The notes under the pieces: model-generated
What the model saw: the letters and a program-made list of their open reading frames with translations, nothing else
Databases searched by the model: none
What the model was told of the DNA's origin: nothing
Program-made: the position numbers and the translations under genes
Assembly: GCA_009885525.1 (NCBI GenBank)
Contig: VFKN01000005.1
Span: 1 to 35,317 of the forward strand
Direction of reading: 5' to 3'
Origin: Anaerolineaceae bacterium
GTDB taxonomy: Bacteria > Chloroflexota > Anaerolineae > Anaerolineales > Villigracilaceae
DNA: 35,317 nucleotides
In this document: positions 7,747-16,267 of the stretch, in pieces
Layout: the number at the start of each line of letters is the position of its first letter
How positions within the stretch are numbered: position 1 is the stretch's first letter

Positions 7747-7777
7747 GAAGTGCGGCCAAAAGGTCGCACTTCTTTTA
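7747..7777 (+). terminator. rho-independent terminator of obgE
   Basis: GAAGTGCGGCC (7747-7757) pairs with GGTCGCACTTC (7762-7772), allowing one G-T pair, around an AAAA loop and is followed by TTTTATT. It starts seven bases past the stop codon. Confidence 0.85.
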
Positions 7778-7781
7778 TTAC

Positions 7782-7922
7782 AGGACTTACGCAAGACGAA
7801 ATTTTTGTCCGCTAATCTACGCTAATCCGCGCGAATTAAAAAAGATTAGCGCAAATTCGTGAAGACTTGTGTTGAGCCTGCCGAAACATTAGCGGACATT
7901 TTTTAATTTCTGCATAAGTTCT
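7782..7922. repeat. 141-base MITE-like inverted-repeat element
   Basis: The ends AGGACTTACGCA (7782-7793) and TGCATAAGTTCT (7911-7922) are imperfect inverted repeats, and pairing continues inward through TGTCCGCTAAT against ATTAGCGGACA. Direct ATTAGC-type motifs fill the middle. There is no coding capacity. It occupies much of the gap between obgE and the sensor kinase gene. The TGCGTAAG core is shared with the repeats at 746 and 11309. Confidence 0.7.
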
Positions 7923-7924
7923 AT

Positions 7925-7940
7925 ATTGTATACATACAAT
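7925..7940. promoter_or_regulatory. 16-base palindrome upstream of the sensor-regulator gene
   Basis: ATTGTAT and ATACAAT are perfect inverted seven-base arms around AC. The site lies about 130 bases ahead of the kinase-regulator start and just outside the MITE-like element. It could be an operator for the LuxR-type DNA-binding domain encoded next to it, but there is no direct evidence. Confidence 0.4.
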
Positions 7941-7969
7941 TCCTTTACAGTTTCTGTTTAGACCAACGA

Positions 7970-8001
7970 TTATCTTGTACTTTCGCAAAAGTATAAGATA
8001 A
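7970..8001. promoter_or_regulatory. long palindrome upstream of the sensor-regulator gene
   Basis: TTATCTTGTACTTT (7970-7983) and AAAGTATAAGATAA (7988-8001) are 14-base inverted arms with one mismatch around CGCA. The site ends 70 bases before the start of the sensor-regulator gene. It is not followed directly by a T-run, so a terminator is less likely than an operator or a leader hairpin. Confidence 0.45.
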
Positions 8002-8071
8002 ACTCAATTTTTGGCCTACCGATACTGAATGCCGGGTACTTTTTAACGCATTCACGAAAAAGCAAACCATC

Positions 8072-10417
8072 TTGGACATCTATCGAATCTACGTCATTCT
8101 CTTTATGCTCGGCAGCGCACTGCTGAGCGGACTCTGGCTGTATTTGCGTCAGATTGAAAACCGCAATCCGACACTTAACACCTTCAGTAGTATTAGCCTG
8201 TTGGAAGTGGGAATTTTGGCGTTTCAGTTTTTTGAGATCTCGGCAAAAGACCTGGACACAAAAGTTTTGTTTTTAAACTTGAAATTCTCAATTTATAGTA
8301 TGCTGCCCATCTTGCTGCTTAAATTTGGGCTGGAATATACCGGAGGGATGAAGCCTGCCTGGCAGGGCGTTTTTCGTTTCTTGTGGAGCGCCACGCTCAT
8401 TGCAGGCGCTCTTGCCATCACCAGTCCATATCACACCTTGTTTCGTTACGATTATGTTTTAAATACTGCAAACCCGCTTGCGTCACCAGATCAAACATAC
8501 GGGCCGCTTTTTTATCTTCATGAAATCATTGTCTATGGTATGGGAATTTATACGGTCTTGTTATGGGTTACGGCGTATCGCGCGAAAAATATCCACCTCA
8601 AAGAATTTATGGTCATGATACTGGGGGTTGCGTTTCCTTTCCTGGCGATTCAGTCCAGCATCTGGGGATTTTCTCCCCTGCCGGGATTCAACATCGGACC
8701 GCTTGCCAACGCAACGGTGGTTTTCGTCTACTGGTTTGGGTTATCACGCCTGCATCTATTTGATCTGAAACCTGTGGCGCACAGCATCATTTTGGAACGC
8801 ATGACCGACGCCATGTTGATCGTGGACAACAGCGGGCGCGTTGTGGATTTAAATCCCGCGGCGCGCGTACTTCTTCCCGCGGGTATGCAGGATGCGATTG
8901 GGCAGCCATTATCCAGTATTTTCCCCGGCGGGAATGCGCTGCAATTGCAGGATCAAACTCAAACAGACATTACATTAAATATGGAAGAAGCCGCGCGGGA
9001 TTATGCTGTGCGGATTTCCATTTTGAAAGAAAAAAATGGCAGGCACACCGGCTGGCTGCTGCTCTTTCAGGATGTGACTTTGCGCAAGGAGAGCGAAAAC
9101 CAAAAGAGAAAACTCGCCGCGCTGGAAGAACGCGAGCGCATCGGGCGCGACCTGCACGATGATATTGGTCAGGTGTTGGGTTTCTTTAATATGCAAACGC
9201 AGGCGATCTCAGCGCTGCTCGACCAGCAAAAAATCGCGCAAGCCCAGGCGGAGTTGGCGCGGCTGGTGAACGTTGCCCAGAAAAATCAAAGTACCGTGCG
9301 CCGCTATATTCTCGATCTCCGCGTGGAAAAGCAAACAGAAATGCCGCCGCCCGCCGCCGATTTTATCAGCGTGTTGAGCGACTACATAAACAGCCTGTCC
9401 AGCGAATACAATTTTGAAGTGGATCTGCACCTGCCCGACGATCTGCCAGACCTGCTGCTTGCGCCGCTGAGCGAGATACAACTCTTGCGTATCGTTCAAG
9501 AGGCGCTGACCAATGTCCGCAAATACGCGGGGACGAATCTGGCGCGGGTTTATATTGAAGCGGACGCGGAAAATATTCAAGTGGCGATCGAAGATCAGGG
9601 CGGCGGATTCGACCCGCTGGCAGTGGCAGCGGATGCTCACTTTGGTTTGCAGATCATGCGCGAGCGGGCTGCCAGTGTGAATGGAAAACTCGAGGTGGAG
9701 AGTCAATTGGGGAGCGGCACCCGCCTGACCGTCGTCATGCCGCGGATTTTATCCAGCGTGGAGAATGCGCCCGCGTGGCGCGTCCTGTTGGTGGACGATC
9801 ATCCGCTTTTCCGCGAGGGGCTGCGGACTTTGCTGAGCGCGCGCGGGATAAACATCATCGGCGTCGCCGAAAATGGATTGGACGCGCTGGAGCAAACCCG
9901 CGCGCTGCTGCCGAACCTGATCCTGATGGATGTGGAGATGCCGCAACTGGGCGGTGTGGAAGCGACCCGCCGCATCAAAGCCGAGTTCCCGGATGTGCGC
10001 GTTGTAATGCTGACGGTTTCTGCGGATGACGAAACTTTGTTTGGCGCTTTACGCGCGGGGGCTTCGGGCTATTTACTTAAGAGTTTGAATGATACCGATT
10101 TTTACCGCCTGCTTAAAAATATCATGCGCGGAGAAAGCGTACTCTCGCCCGGGCTGGCTGCCCGCGTGCAGACGGAGTTTTCGCTGCCGCAAGTTGATGA
10201 CGCGCACGCGCCAGTTAAACCGCTGCCGCAATTGACCGAGCGGCAATATGAAGTGCTGGATCATGCCGCGAAGGGTTTGATCTACAAGGAAATTGGCGCG
10301 CGATTGCATTTGAGCGAACGCACCATTCGCTACCACATGGGGGAAATTCTTAAAGCCCTGCAAGTTCAAACCAGCCGCGAAGCGATTGTGCTGGCAAGAC
10401 GGCAAGGGTTGGGATAG
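8072..10417 (+). CDS. membrane histidine kinase fused to a NarL/LuxR-type response regulator
   Basis: A 781-residue single-chain two-component protein. Residues 1 to about 228 hold seven predicted membrane helices of the histidine-kinase 7TM type. A PAS domain covers about 238-338. The HisKA_3 dimerisation helix has the phospho-acceptor His362 in RDLHDDIGQ. The ATPase domain has Asn481 (EALTNVRKYA), Asp508 with GGGF, and GLQIMRERA. The receiver domain (570-670) has Asp576-Asp577, the phospho-acceptor Asp620 (LMDVEMP) and Lys670. The LuxR-type helix-turn-helix (720-778) contains LTERQYEVL and SERTIRYHMGEILKAL. Every catalytic residue is intact. Kinase and DNA-binding regulator are normally separate proteins, so this regulator is tethered to the membrane. 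The start is a TTG with no clear binding site; ATG 8107 is possible but would cut the first helix. Confidence 0.93.
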   Translation: MDIYRIYVILFMLGSALLSGLWLYLRQIENRNPTLNTFSSISLLEVGILAFQFFEISAKDLDTKVLFLNLKFSIYSMLPILLLKFGLEYTGGMKPAWQGVFRFLWSATLIAGALAITSPYHTLFRYDYVLNTANPLASPDQTYGPLFYLHEIIVYGMGIYTVLLWVTAYRAKNIHLKEFMVMILGVAFPFLAIQSSIWGFSPLPGFNIGPLANATVVFVYWFGLSRLHLFDLKPVAHSIILERMTDAMLIVDNSGRVVDLNPAARVLLPAGMQDAIGQPLSSIFPGGNALQLQDQTQTDITLNMEEAARDYAVRISILKEKNGRHTGWLLLFQDVTLRKESENQKRKLAALEERERIGRDLHDDIGQVLGFFNMQTQAISALLDQQKIAQAQAELARLVNVAQKNQSTVRRYILDLRVEKQTEMPPPAADFISVLSDYINSLSSEYNFEVDLHLPDDLPDLLLAPLSEIQLLRIVQEALTNVRKYAGTNLARVYIEADAENIQVAIEDQGGGFDPLAVAADAHFGLQIMRERAASVNGKLEVESQLGSGTRLTVVMPRILSSVENAPAWRVLLVDDHPLFREGLRTLLSARGINIIGVAENGLDALEQTRALLPNLILMDVEMPQLGGVEATRRIKAEFPDVRVVMLTVSADDETLFGALRAGASGYLLKSLNDTDFYRLLKNIMRGESVLSPGLAARVQTEFSLPQVDDAHAPVKPLPQLTERQYEVLDHAAKGLIYKEIGARLHLSERTIRYHMGEILKALQVQTSREAIVLARRQGLG

Positions 10418-10427
10418 AAGAATAGCA

Positions 10428-10790
10428 TTATATAGGTAGCGTGCGGATACGCACTTTCTGTTCGGTAACGCTCAATATTGCGCCTTTATCCAAGGCTTCG
10501 GACTGCTGGTTAATAATGCTGAAAAGATGACGAGTGATATTTAAGGCGCGCATATCTTTAAGGCGAAAGATGATAACGCTTGGCAAACTCCCGCCGCTGG
10601 CGGCGAGTAATTCGCCAAAATCAAGGTCGTGGGTAAGCAGGACGCGCTTTTCGCGGCGCGCTTTTTCAAGAATATCCCCATCCGTCATACGATAAAGGTT
10701 TTCATCAAGCAGGTGAACTGCTTCATGTCCTTTTTGGCGCAGTTCTTCCACCACGCGGGGCGAGATGCCCATATCGGCAAGAAACTTCAT
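10428..10790 (-). CDS. DUF5615 PIN-like protein, toxin of a toxin-antitoxin-like pair
   Basis: A 120-residue protein of the DUF5615 family, PIN-like proteins (VapC/Mut7-C fold) usually found beside DUF433 partners. Family marks are the start MKFLADMGISPRVVEELRQKGHEAVHL, then DGDILEKARREKRVLLTHDLDFGEL with acidic residues where a PIN active site would lie, and VIIFRLKDM. The frame is open to 10835, but the ATG at 10790 is preferred because it begins at the family's first strand and its ATGA overlaps the stop of the upstream gene, a coupling typical of such pairs. RNase activity is inferred from the fold only. It converges on the kinase-regulator gene with a ten-base gap. Confidence 0.85.
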   Translation of the reverse strand: MKFLADMGISPRVVEELRQKGHEAVHLLDENLYRMTDGDILEKARREKRVLLTHDLDFGELLAASGGSLPSVIIFRLKDMRALNITRHLFSIINQQSEALDKGAILSVTEQKVRIRTLPI

Positions 10791-11023
10791 AAATTGGTCA
10801 TCTCCAGGGTTTGCACGGTCTCGTCCGCCAGCCATGCGGCATATTGCAGGGATTGACGAATGTCTTCTTCCTCGAGATAGGGATATTCTTTAACGATATC
10901 AGCGGCGTTCATACCATTGGAAACGAGGTTGAGAATTAAAGAAACAGTCACTCTCATGCCGCGAATACAGGCGCGTCCACCCATGCTGTTGGTATCGAAG
11001 GTAATCCGATTAAATTGGGTCAT
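10787..11023 (-). CDS. DUF433 protein, probable antitoxin
   Basis: A 78-residue DUF433 protein, a small helix-turn-helix family that pairs with PIN-like toxins. It carries the family signature: FNRITFDTNSMGGRACIRGMRVTV, then VSLILNLVSNGMNAADIVKEYPYLEEEDIRQSLQYAAW, which holds the predicted DNA-binding helices. GGAG precedes the ATG by seven bases. Its last codon overlaps the start of the DUF5615 gene by four bases (ATGA), so both are made from one message with the antitoxin first. By analogy with other pairs it would bind its own promoter, which should lie at about 11024-11100. The usual alternative reading is a DUF433 pair of unproven toxicity. Confidence 0.87.
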   Translation of the reverse strand: MTQFNRITFDTNSMGGRACIRGMRVTVSLILNLVSNGMNAADIVKEYPYLEEEDIRQSLQYAAWLADETVQTLEMTNL

Positions 11024-11106
11024 AGTATTACTCCATTGATTGATTATATCTCACGCTTGTTTCTCGCAAAGCGTCAAACCCACAAAGTTTTTATTCATCC
11101 TGGAGG

Positions 11107-11528
11107 GCTGTTTAATAACTGACCTTACGCACTTTTGCGACTCGCACCCTATTGCCCGCACAGGGATAAATCCCTGTGCTACTCTTACGAAGCCTGCTTC
11201 GCAGGCTCAGCCGCCGAAGGCGGCTTCGTAACGCTTTGCGTAGCCCCTGACGTTCCACGTCGAGGCGGGGCTGGCATAAGAGAATGTTAAGGGACGAGAA
11301 AATGATTTTGCGTAAGGTGAGTTAATAAGTCAATTCCCACACCCCTTTAGCATGATTCCCTCCCGTAAGAACAACGGGACGGTGTGAGCGGAGCCACACT
11401 TGCGCCGCACGTGATTTGCCAGGCAAATCATGCAGGTGAGTGTCTCTGAAATAATCGTAGAGATGCTTCGCGGAGTTTATCCTGAGTGAAATCGAAGGGC
11501 TCAGCATGACATCGTAAGTTATTAAACA
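11107..11528. repeat. 422-base composite of palindromes filling a gene-free stretch
   Basis: The region 11024-11759 has no convincing gene. Its core is bounded by CTGTTTAATAACT (from 11108) and its reverse complement AGTTATTAAACAG (to 11528). Inside lie several perfect or near-perfect hairpins: GCACAGGGA/TCCCTGTGC (11158-11179); a clover-like set closed by TACGAAGCC/GGCTTCGTA (11186-11230) holding two smaller stems; and GCCCC/GGGGC (11243-11271) around GACGT/ACGTC. A second inverted copy of the TTACGCA end motif occurs at 11309-11326. The rest, 11390-11510, contains a relative of the repeat at 667-738. This looks like nested short elements. Bases 11529-11759 hold only one palindrome and the upstream region of the next gene. 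Confidence 0.65.
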
Positions 11529-11592
11529 GTCTCTTAATCCATCATTATCACAAAATCAACTTACATTTTTGACAGAATAAGCCAAATTGTCG

Positions 11593-11619
11593 TGTGACTG
11601 TCGTTGAACGACAGTCACA
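11593..11619. promoter_or_regulatory. 27-base perfect palindrome upstream of the surface-protein gene
   Basis: TGTGACTGTCGTT and AACGACAGTCACA are perfect 13-base inverted arms around a single G. No T-run follows on either side, so it is not a typical terminator. It may be an operator or a small repeat unit; it stands about 140 bases before the surface-protein start. Confidence 0.4.
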
Positions 11620-11759
11620 AATACCGTACTCGCCCATAGAATAGCGCGAATATCCACATTCATATTCACGAGGTGACCCGACCCAAATCTACTTCTGCCG
11701 TTTCTATTTGATTAATTTGTACGGACACAACATTCAACCATTCAAAAGGAAAAAACAAC

Positions 11760-14700
11760 ATGCAATCTTCATTTAAGAAATCAGTTTTTATGTTACTCAC
11801 CCTGCTGGCGCTGATGCTGGCGCAGGTCACGCCAGTCTTGGCAGCTCCCTCTAATGGTGCCTGCACCCCCATCGTCGTCGCTAATACTGCTAACAGCGGC
11901 ACAGGTTCTCTGCGTCAGGCGCTCGTGGATATTTGCGCGGGCGATACGATTAATTTCGACTCCAGCCTTTCTGGCGGAACGATTACGCTCCTCACCCCTT
12001 TGACACTCGATAAAAACGTAACCATTGACGGCTCGGCGCTTGCTTCAAAGATCACCCTCAGCGGAGGTGGTTCGGTACGGGTAATGAACATAAATGCTGG
12101 TACCTTAATTGTCACGATCAATAGTCTCATTATTAGTCAAGGCTACAGCGCTTACAGCGACGGAGATGATGATGGCGGCGGCGGAATTTACATTTACGCG
12201 GGCAGCAGGCTGAATGCGAATAACAGCGCCTTCAACAATAATTCGGCGGGGACCTACAGCGGCGGCGCTATCAACAGCACGGGTGGCACTTTGGTTGTGA
12301 CTAACAGCGCCTTCACTGAAAACTCGGCGGGCGGCGGCGGCGCCATCTACTTTGGCACAGGTCCCAACCCTGCTTACCTGCGTGGCAGTTTTAGCGTTAC
12401 TAGCAGCACCTTCACCGAGAATTCGGCTGTCGGCACCTACGGCGGCGGCGGCGCCATCTTCATGGGTTACAGTAGCGCTGGCTCGGAGATTGTTAATAAG
12501 AGCACTTTTACCGGCAATTGGACAGAATCCACCGAGAACGGTGGCGGCGCCATCTTGAATTACGCATCTTTGAGTATGTCTAACAGCACCTTTAGTGACA
12601 ACTCGTCAGCGGCATATGGCGGCGCCATCTTCAACACCCGTAGCGCATCTCTAAATAACAGTACCATAAGCGGCAATTCAGCAACTACCGCTGGCGGCGG
12701 CATTTACAACGCAGCCCGAGATGGCGGCGCCTTCACTACACTCAAGAATACAATTGTCGCCAACAATCCAACCGGCGGCAATTGCGCTTACAATAACCCG
12801 ACCTACGCCTTCACTACCTCAGGCGTAGACAGCATGTCGGATACAGCGGTTTGCGGCGCGAACACGACGGTAAAGACTCTCGCCGAGATCAAGCTTGGCG
12901 CACTCACCGGCAGCCCCGCGTATTTCCCGCTCCTTAGCGGCAGCGCAGCAATTGATGCGGGCAACAACACATACTGCGACTCCGTGGGTGGCCAGTCGCA
13001 AAATGGCGTGTCACGCCCGGTAGATGGTGACGCTGTCGCTGGCGCAATTTGCGATATCGGCGCGTATGAAGCGCCTGCCAGCTTTACCGTCACCTTTGAC
13101 GCGAACACCGGCACGGGTGATCCAATGACTCCCCAAACCGCCAACACCGCGACAGCGCTGACGACCAATACCTTCACCAAAGCAGAAAACGTATTCGCGG
13201 GCTGGAACACCCTCGCTAACGGCACAGGCACACCCTATGCAGACGGCGCATCCTACCCTTTCACCGCGAATGAAACACTCTTCGCGCAGTGGAGCAACGC
13301 CAACGATTTCGTGATCACGGTCAAAACGGATAACGCGGGTTCCAGCAGCACAGAGTTCACCATCCCCACTAATGGGACGGGCTACGACTACAACGTAGAC
13401 TGTAACAACGACGGCACGGATGAAGCTACCGGCGCGACCGGCGATTACACTTGTACTTATGGCGCGGCAGGAACCTACACCGTCCGCATCAAAGACAAAG
13501 CCGGCAACGGCACGGGCTTCCCGCAAATCTACTTCAACAATAGCGGAGATAAGCTCAAACTGCTCACGATCAAACAATGGGGCACAGGCAAATGGCTTTC
13601 GATGGAAAGTTCGTTTAAGGGCTGCGCCAATCTAGCCGGGCAGGCAATTGACAACCCCAATCTATCCCTTGTAACCAGTATGTATTCGATGTTCACGAAC
13701 GCAAGCGCGTTCAATCAGGACATCAGCGGCTGGAACACCGGCAGCGTGACCGATATGAGCAATATGTTCAGTTACGCAAGCCTCTTCAATCAGGACATCG
13801 GCGCTTGGAACACCAGCAGCATCACCAATATGAGTACGATGTTCTTTCATGCAGAAGCCTTCAATCAGGACATTAGCAGTTGGGACACCAGCCAGGTGAC
13901 CACGATGTTCGGTATGTTCAATTCCGCATATGCCTTCAACAAGGACGTCAGCAGCTGGAACACCATCAGCGTGACCACGATGAACGGGATGTTCCGATAC
14001 GCGACCGCCTTCAATCAGAATATCAGCGGCTGGGACACCAGCAGTGTGACCAGTATGAACAGTATGTTCTCTGGCGCAACTGCCTTCAATCAGGACATCA
14101 GCGGCTTGGACACCAGCAGCGTGGCCAATATGGGCTATATGTTCGATGGCGCGACTGCCTTCAATCGGAACATCGGGTCATGGAACGTCAGCGCGCTAAC
14201 CGACGCCACAGATATGTTCTTGGGTGTGACGCTTTCCACCGCAAATTACGACGCGCTGCTCAACGGCTGGAACGCGCAAGTCTTAACATCTGCGGTAACT
14301 TTCAACGGCGGAAATAGCCTATATTGCGCCACCGCCGCCCACGACAACATGACCACTAGCGACTTGTGGGTAATTACAGACGGCGGTGCAGTCGTCACCT
14401 GTTACACCGTCACCTTTAACGCGAACGACGGCGCGGGTTCAATGACCGCCCAAGTGTCCAGCGGCGCGACAGCTCTAAGCGCCAATACCTTCACGCGCAC
14501 AGGCTACACCTTCGCGGGCTGGAACACCGCCGCTGCCGGCGACGGCAAATCCTCCTACGCAGATGGCGCATCCCATCCTTTCACTTCGGATGATGAACTC
14601 TTCGCTCAATGGACGGCAGCCAGCCAGACCCTCACGTTCAACAGCAACAGCGGCACGCCAGTTACAGCTATCACGCAAAACTTCGGCACCTCAATCAGCG

Positions 14701-15620
14701 CCCCGACTGACCCCACCCGCACGAACTACACCTTTGCGGGCTGGTATAACGAAGCAGGTCTCACCACGCCGCATGTTTTCGACACGATGGGCGTGACCAC
14801 CACCATCCACGCCAAGTGGACGGGTGTCAGCCAAACCCTCGCGTTCGAAAGCAACGGCGGCACGTTAGTCACAGCCATCACCCTGCCTTTCGGCTCTTCC
14901 GTCAGCGTTCCCACAGCCCCGACCAAGAGCGGCTACACCTTCGGCGGCTGGTATGACGAAGCGGGTCTGACCACGCTACACACCTTTAGCACGATGGGCG
15001 TGAGTACCACCATCTACGCCAAATGGACGCTCGTTATTATTACTGTCGCGAATCCGTTAATTGTGAAATCACAAGCAGCCAATGACGGCTGGGTCTTGGA
15101 ATCCACAGAAACGAGCAATAGCGGCGGCACAAAGGACAGCGCAGCTGACACCTTCAACCTTGGTGATAATGCCGCGAAAAAGCAATATCGCAGCATCCTG
15201 TCTTTTGATGCTTCCGCATTGCCGGATGGCGCCACTGTCGTTAGTGTTAAGTTGAAAGTTAAAAAGTCCAGCATCACCGGCGGGGGCAACCCGGTCACTA
15301 TGTTTGGCGGTTTTATGGCAAAAATTGGAAACGGCGCTTTCGGCGCTGCTGGGCTTTCTTTAGCAGACTTCAAGAATGCAGCCCCCACCAGTATTTTAGT
15401 GGGACCGTTCGGCCCCACTCCATCGGCTAGTGGTTGGTACACCATTAACCTAAGCGGCGGCAAAGCGCTAATCAACAAAACTGGCTTGACCCAGATCCGC
15501 TTGCGTTTTAGTTTGGAGGATAACAACAACGGCATCGCCAACATCCTCAAACTGTTCAGTGGTAATGCCGCCAACGCGGCGAACCGTCCGCAGTTGATCA
15601 TCGGCTACAGCCTGCCTTAA
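11760..15620 (+). CDS. large secreted mosaic protein: beta-helix, InlB-type repeats, BspA-type repeats, DNRLRE-like end
   Basis: A 1286-residue predicted exported protein. A signal peptide (KK, a long hydrophobic run, cleavage near VLA-AP at 28) is followed by a parallel beta-helix (about 40-440) with many NSAFxxNSAxxxGGAI turns, ending in the choice-of-anchor-Q style motif CDIGAYEA. One InlB/Listeria-Bacteroides repeat (about 442-510, FAGWNT...LFAQW) comes next. A BspA/DUF285 region follows, with seven 25-residue repeats at 650-824 ([21 protein letters not shown]). Three more InlB-type repeats lie at about 882-1090 ([14 protein letters not shown]). The last 190 residues resemble a DNRLRE-type domain ([15 protein letters not shown]). 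Such parts occur in adhesins and cell-surface proteins. No LPxTG, PEP-CTERM or C-terminal membrane anchor is seen, so attachment is unknown. AAAAGGAAAA precedes the ATG; a strong terminator follows. Confidence 0.88.
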   Translation: MQSSFKKSVFMLLTLLALMLAQVTPVLAAPSNGACTPIVVANTANSGTGSLRQALVDICAGDTINFDSSLSGGTITLLTPLTLDKNVTIDGSALASKITLSGGGSVRVMNINAGTLIVTINSLIISQGYSAYSDGDDDGGGGIYIYAGSRLNANNSAFNNNSAGTYSGGAINSTGGTLVVTNSAFTENSAGGGGAIYFGTGPNPAYLRGSFSVTSSTFTENSAVGTYGGGGAIFMGYSSAGSEIVNKSTFTGNWTESTENGGGAILNYASLSMSNSTFSDNSSAAYGGAIFNTRSASLNNSTISGNSATTAGGGIYNAARDGGAFTTLKNTIVANNPTGGNCAYNNPTYAFTTSGVDSMSDTAVCGANTTVKTLAEIKLGALTGSPAYFPLLSGSAAIDAGNNTYCDSVGGQSQNGVSRPVDGDAVAGAICDIGAYEAPASFTVTFDANTGTGDPMTPQTANTATALTTNTFTKAENVFAGWNTLANGTGTPYADGASYPFTANETLFAQWSNANDFVITVKTDNAGSSSTEFTIPTNGTGYDYNVDCNNDGTDEATGATGDYTCTYGAAGTYTVRIKDKAGNGTGFPQIYFNNSGDKLKLLTIKQWGTGKWLSMESSFKGCANLAGQAIDNPNLSLVTSMYSMFTNASAFNQDISGWNTGSVTDMSNMFSYASLFNQDIGAWNTSSITNMSTMFFHAEAFNQDISSWDTSQVTTMFGMFNSAYAFNKDVSSWNTISVTTMNGMFRYATAFNQNISGWDTSSVTSMNSMFSGATAFNQDISGLDTSSVANMGYMFDGATAFNRNIGSWNVSALTDATDMFLGVTLSTANYDALLNGWNAQVLTSAVTFNGGNSLYCATAAHDNMTTSDLWVITDGGAVVTCYTVTFNANDGAGSMTAQVSSGATALSANTFTRTGYTFAGWNTAAAGDGKSSYADGASHPFTSDDELFAQWTAASQTLTFNSNSGTPVTAITQNFGTSISAPTDPTRTNYTFAGWYNEAGLTTPHVFDTMGVTTTIHAKWTGVSQTLAFESNGGTLVTAITLPFGSSVSVPTAPTKSGYTFGGWYDEAGLTTLHTFSTMGVSTTIYAKWTLVIITVANPLIVKSQAANDGWVLESTETSNSGGTKDSAADTFNLGDNAAKKQYRSILSFDASALPDGATVVSVKLKVKKSSITGGGNPVTMFGGFMAKIGNGAFGAAGLSLADFKNAAPTSILVGPFGPTPSASGWYTINLSGGKALINKTGLTQIRLRFSLEDNNNGIANILKLFSGNAANAANRPQLIIGYSLP
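13707..14231 (+). repeat. seven tandem 75-base repeats inside the surface-protein gene
   Basis: The DNA repeats with a strict 75-base period, one 25-residue unit each, starting GCxTTCAATCAGGACATC in most copies. The first phenylalanine codons of units 1 and 2 lie at 13710 and 13785. Copies have diverged at the DNA level, and the last ([15 protein letters not shown]) has drifted most. The units form the DUF285/BspA-type repeat region. Confidence 0.9.
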
Positions 15621-15642
15621 GATTTGCAGGTATATAACAAAC

Positions 15643-15681
15643 AAACAGGGCAGCCTCAAACGGCTGCCCTGTTTATTTTTT
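15643..15681 (+). terminator. rho-independent terminator of the surface-protein gene
   Basis: AAACAGGGCAGCC (15643-15655) pairs perfectly with GGCTGCCCTGTTT (15662-15674) around TCAAAC and is followed by ATTTTTT. It begins 22 bases past the stop codon. Confidence 0.92.
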
Positions 15682-15850
15682 ACGAGTCAAGGGCAAAGCA
15701 TCATCAAGTGCATCAGTATCAAGGTCGGTAGCACAATTTAAAGTTGGGCTTCTTTATTGTTTTCACATAATTTCTTTATACTTTCCACTTCAAATAAATG
15801 TAAAATTGAAAACAATAACGATATTCATGTTGCCATATTCAAAGGAAACC

Positions 15851-16267
15851 ATGACGAAACAACAAAAAATCCTTACTTATATTTTCATCGCAATTGGCGC
15901 ATTGGCGGTGATCTTCTTTGGGATGCGCGCTATGCGCTCGGTCATGCGGATGCGCGGCGCGGGCCCATTTGGGAAACCTCCGCCCGCAGAGCAAACCGAT
16001 GTGAGTCTGATCCGCGATTGGATGACCGTGCCTTATGTGGCACGCACATATAAAGTTCCACCCGATGCGATCTTCAATACAATGAATATCCCCGGCTATG
16101 AAAATCGCAAAAAGAGTTTGAAGGAATTGAATGACGAGTTTTATCCCAATCAGGATGGCGCAGTACTCGCGCACATTCAAGCCGTGATCCAGGCTATGCA
16201 AAAACAGGAACCGCCGCCGCCCTTCCCCGCCACACCGATCTTAATCACGCCCACATCCACACCATGA
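15851..16267 (+). CDS. small single-pass membrane protein of unknown function, coupled to DedA
   Basis: A 138-residue protein not assigned to a named family. A hydrophobic segment lies at about 7-26 (ILTYIFIAIGALAVIFFGM), followed by an arginine-rich stretch (RAMRSVMRMR), which by the positive-inside rule would leave the C-terminal part in the cytoplasm. A short helical domain follows at about 48-118 (DWMTVPYVARTYKVPPDAIF, then SLKELNDEF), and the end is proline-rich. The part VARTYKVPPDAIFNTM has the look of a helix-turn-helix, but this is only an impression. The ATG at 15851 follows AAAGGAAACC; an in-frame ATG at 15806 lacks a binding site. The stop overlaps the DedA start (ATGA), so the two are made together. 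15682-15850 upstream is AT-rich without a clear promoter. Confidence 0.75.
   Translation: MTKQQKILTYIFIAIGALAVIFFGMRAMRSVMRMRGAGPFGKPPPAEQTDVSLIRDWMTVPYVARTYKVPPDAIFNTMNIPGYENRKKSLKELNDEFYPNQDGAVLAHIQAVIQAMQKQEPPPPFPATPILITPTSTP

Noticed and set aside
7970..8001. Palindrome considered as a second terminator for obgE
   Set aside because: A far better terminator stands right after obgE, and no T-run follows this palindrome directly.
11040..11231. Short open frame in the gene-free stretch downstream of the toxin-antitoxin pair
   Set aside because: It reads across the hairpin repeats, has no ribosome binding site and no resemblance to a protein family.
13011..13577. 188-codon open frame on the - strand inside the surface-protein gene
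   Set aside because: It lies fully antisense to a well-supported gene with repeated, biased codons, shows no domain and no ribosome binding site.
13707..14231. Regular repeats considered as a CRISPR array
   Set aside because: The 75-base period is a multiple of three, lies inside an open frame, has no unique spacers and encodes a known protein repeat.
15014..15601. 195-codon hydrophobic antisense frame at the end of the surface-protein gene
   Set aside because: It mirrors the GC-rich repeats of the sense gene; the leucine-rich look comes from the complement of lysine, serine and asparagine codons.
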